Positions 13,644 to 14,647 of a stretch of DNA of 14,647 nucleotides are shown one piece after another. This DNA is from an uncultured Lachnospiraceae bacterium (GTDB lineage Bacteria; Bacillota; Clostridia; Lachnospirales; Lachnospiraceae). The stretch covers positions 1-14,647 of the forward strand of contig CALZHV010000037.1 in assembly GCA_945787485.1 (NCBI GenBank), in the 5' to 3' direction. Made by a program: the position numbers and the translations under genes. Numbering within the stretch: position 1 is the stretch's first letter; every line of letters begins with the position of its first letter. Below the pieces are notes generated by a model. That model was not told where the DNA came from, did no database searches, and was given only the letters and a program-made list of their open reading frames with translations.

Positions 13644-13687
13644 CACATTATAATCATATAACCACGTACACATATATGGTCATTCAC

Positions 13688-13716
13688 ATAATAGCATATA
13701 CTTTATTTTGTGTCAA
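13688..13716 (-). promoter_or_regulatory. Promoter of the dapA operon
   Basis: A perfect -35 TTGACA (13716-13711), a 17-nt spacer and TATTAT (13693-13688) with a TG one base upstream (extended -10) are read on the minus strand. The expected start point is near 13681, about 40 nt before the aptamer. The -35 box begins on the base after the stop codon of the preceding gene. Confidence 0.9.
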
Positions 13717-14346
13717 TCATTCTAAACATTCCATTTTACTTGCTGATACTTCATATGCTACTTTATTTACAATTTCGTCATTTCCTATCTTTTTCTGGTA
13801 CTCCCTGCTTTGTATTCTTCCCCATACAGCTACATGCTCGCCCACAGCAAGTTTTCCTGCAAATCTTGCATTTCTTCCCCAACAAATGCAAGGTATATAA
13901 TCCGATTTCCCGTATGCTCTGTTTACTGCCAACAAAATATCAGCAATTTCTCTTCCAAGCGGAGTCATTCTGTAAACAGGCTCCTTACATATGTAGCCAT
14001 CTAAATATATTTGATTAGGCTTATTATCTCTCTCATCTTCCTCATCGATAAGTTCTATTTCTCTTACAAAAACCGAAAGAATTAATCTGTTTTTATTTTC
14101 TTCATGTTTATTATAAGATCTGAATTGGCCTTTAGCTATAACCTTATCTCCAATATGAGAATTATTTACATCAAATAATCTTTCCGATACCATTAACGGA
14201 ATAATATCATGTGCATCACTTAATCTGCTAACGATTAAATCAACCATATAAAAACCTTCTCCAAATATTTCATGGCTGAACCTAAAATCTGATACTATTT
14301 CCCCTGCAACAATTACCTGATTGTTATTTAACATTTTCTCTGTCAT
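13717..14346 (-). CDS. Single-stranded DNA-binding-like protein with two OB folds
   Basis: The product is a 209-residue protein related to single-stranded DNA-binding protein. The second half (about 112-206) matches the SSB fold well: GYICKEPVYRMTPLG, ILLAVNRAYG, IPCICWGRNARFAG and VAVWGRIQSREY. The first half (about 8-101) has a more diverged OB-like pattern, with VAGEIVSDFRF, KVIAKGQFRSY and a final strand LSVFVREIEL. An acidic linker (EEDERDN) joins them. I start at the ATG at 14346, which has AAGGAGG at ideal spacing; the upstream in-frame ATG at 14370 has none. It lacks the acidic C-terminal tip of true replicative SSB and ends KMECLE, so it is probably an accessory DNA- or RNA-binding protein rather than the main SSB. 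No convincing promoter is seen in the 77 nt upstream. Confidence 0.8.
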   Translation of the reverse strand: MTEKMLNNNQVIVAGEIVSDFRFSHEIFGEGFYMVDLIVSRLSDAHDIIPLMVSERLFDVNNSHIGDKVIAKGQFRSYNKHEENKNRLILSVFVREIELIDEEDERDNKPNQIYLDGYICKEPVYRMTPLGREIADILLAVNRAYGKSDYIPCICWGRNARFAGKLAVGEHVAVWGRIQSREYQKKIGNDEIVNKVAYEVSASKMECLE

Positions 14347-14423
14347 CTTTCTCCTCCTTATATACCACATGTGTACATATAATATATATTCGGGATGCAG
14401 AAAAATATTCCAATTTTTTTATT

Positions 14424-14647
14424 TTATTTTTTTCTTCTTTGTCTCATAACCTCATAGGCTAAAACCGTTGCAGATATCGCAGCATTTAAGGACTCAACTT
14501 TGCCCGCCATCGGAATTTTTATTAAATCAGTTGAACATCTGCTTATCTCATCACTCAGTCCATTACCTTCATTACCTATCAGAAATGCTGTCGGCATGGT
14601 GAAATCCTTATCGTAGAATTCTCCTCCGTCCAAATGTGCACCATATA
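14424..14647 (-). CDS. SpoU-family RNA 2'-O-ribose methyltransferase, C-terminal end (cut by window edge)
   Basis: The last 73 residues of a SPOUT-class methyltransferase (TrmH/RlmB type) are visible. The family methylates the 2'-hydroxyl of a nucleotide in rRNA or tRNA with S-adenosylmethionine. The frame continues upstream through YGAHLDGG to the right edge, so the true start is outside. Motif 2 is FLIGNEGNGLS and motif 3 is IPMAGKVESLNAAIS; together they form the trefoil-knot cofactor site. The end VLAYEVMRQRRKK is usual. The visible part cannot separate RlmB from other rRNA methyltransferases of the group. The stop is 77 nt before the two-OB-fold gene, with no terminator recognised between, so read-through is possible. 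Confidence 0.9.
   Translation of the reverse strand, partial: YGAHLDGGEFYDKDFTMPTAFLIGNEGNGLSDEISRCSTDLIKIPMAGKVESLNAAISATVLAYEVMRQRRKK

Noticed and set aside
13650..13662. TATAAT-like box just before the lysine aptamer
   Set aside because: No -35 stands at the right distance, and the TTGACA-17-TATTAT promoter further upstream is far better.
14347..14370. Longer start for the SSB-like protein at 14370
   Set aside because: The extension would translate the AAGGAGG ribosome binding site itself; 14346 is the better start.

Overview
The window looks like a piece of chromosome from a low-GC Gram-positive bacterium of the class Clostridia, most likely a Lachnospiraceae member. The evidence is the AT-rich sequence, AGGAGG-type ribosome binding sites, near-consensus housekeeping promoters with 17-nt spacers, intrinsic terminators, a lysine riboswitch in front of dapA, and a small acidic protein between dapB and coaX that resembles a family I remember from Lachnospiraceae. 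The species is not determined. All genes but one are on the minus strand, so the layout is described from the right end leftward.

Right end (14647 to 13717): the C-terminal end of a SpoU-type RNA ribose methyltransferase, cut by the window edge, then a protein with two OB folds related to single-stranded DNA-binding protein. Next (13716 to 9530): a near-perfect promoter directly abutting that stop codon drives a leader containing a lysine riboswitch and terminator. It is followed by dapA, dapB, a small unknown protein, coaX (pantothenate kinase) and dusB (tRNA dihydrouridine synthase), all closely spaced. The terminator of this unit lies inside the 3' end of the only plus-strand gene.

That plus-strand gene (8783-9586) is the most unusual one. 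It appears to be two AP2-like DNA-binding segments flanking an HNH-endonuclease-like segment whose catalytic residues are gone. It is divergent from a gene for an exported 3D-domain protein (7816-8592), a likely cell-wall enzyme with its own promoter and terminator.

Left half (7708 to 2387): thrC with its own promoter, then a candidate preQ1-I riboswitch plus terminator. These lead into queD, queE, folE, queC and a diacylglycerol-kinase-like lipid kinase. FolE, QueD, QueE and QueC together make the whole GTP to preQ0 branch of queuosine biosynthesis, so this folE probably serves tRNA modification at least in part. The folE-queC gap is made of A-rich tandem repeats. The unit ends at an 11-bp hairpin, directly followed by a strong promoter for glmM and a truncated membrane sugar-phosphate transferase, both concerned with envelope polysaccharide precursors.

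No tRNA, rRNA, CRISPR array or insertion sequence was seen. I found no clearly new multi-gene system. The best candidates for novelty are the degenerate AP2/HNH protein, the terminator embedded in its coding sequence, the preQ1 leader without an obvious antiterminator, and the repeat-built leader of queC.
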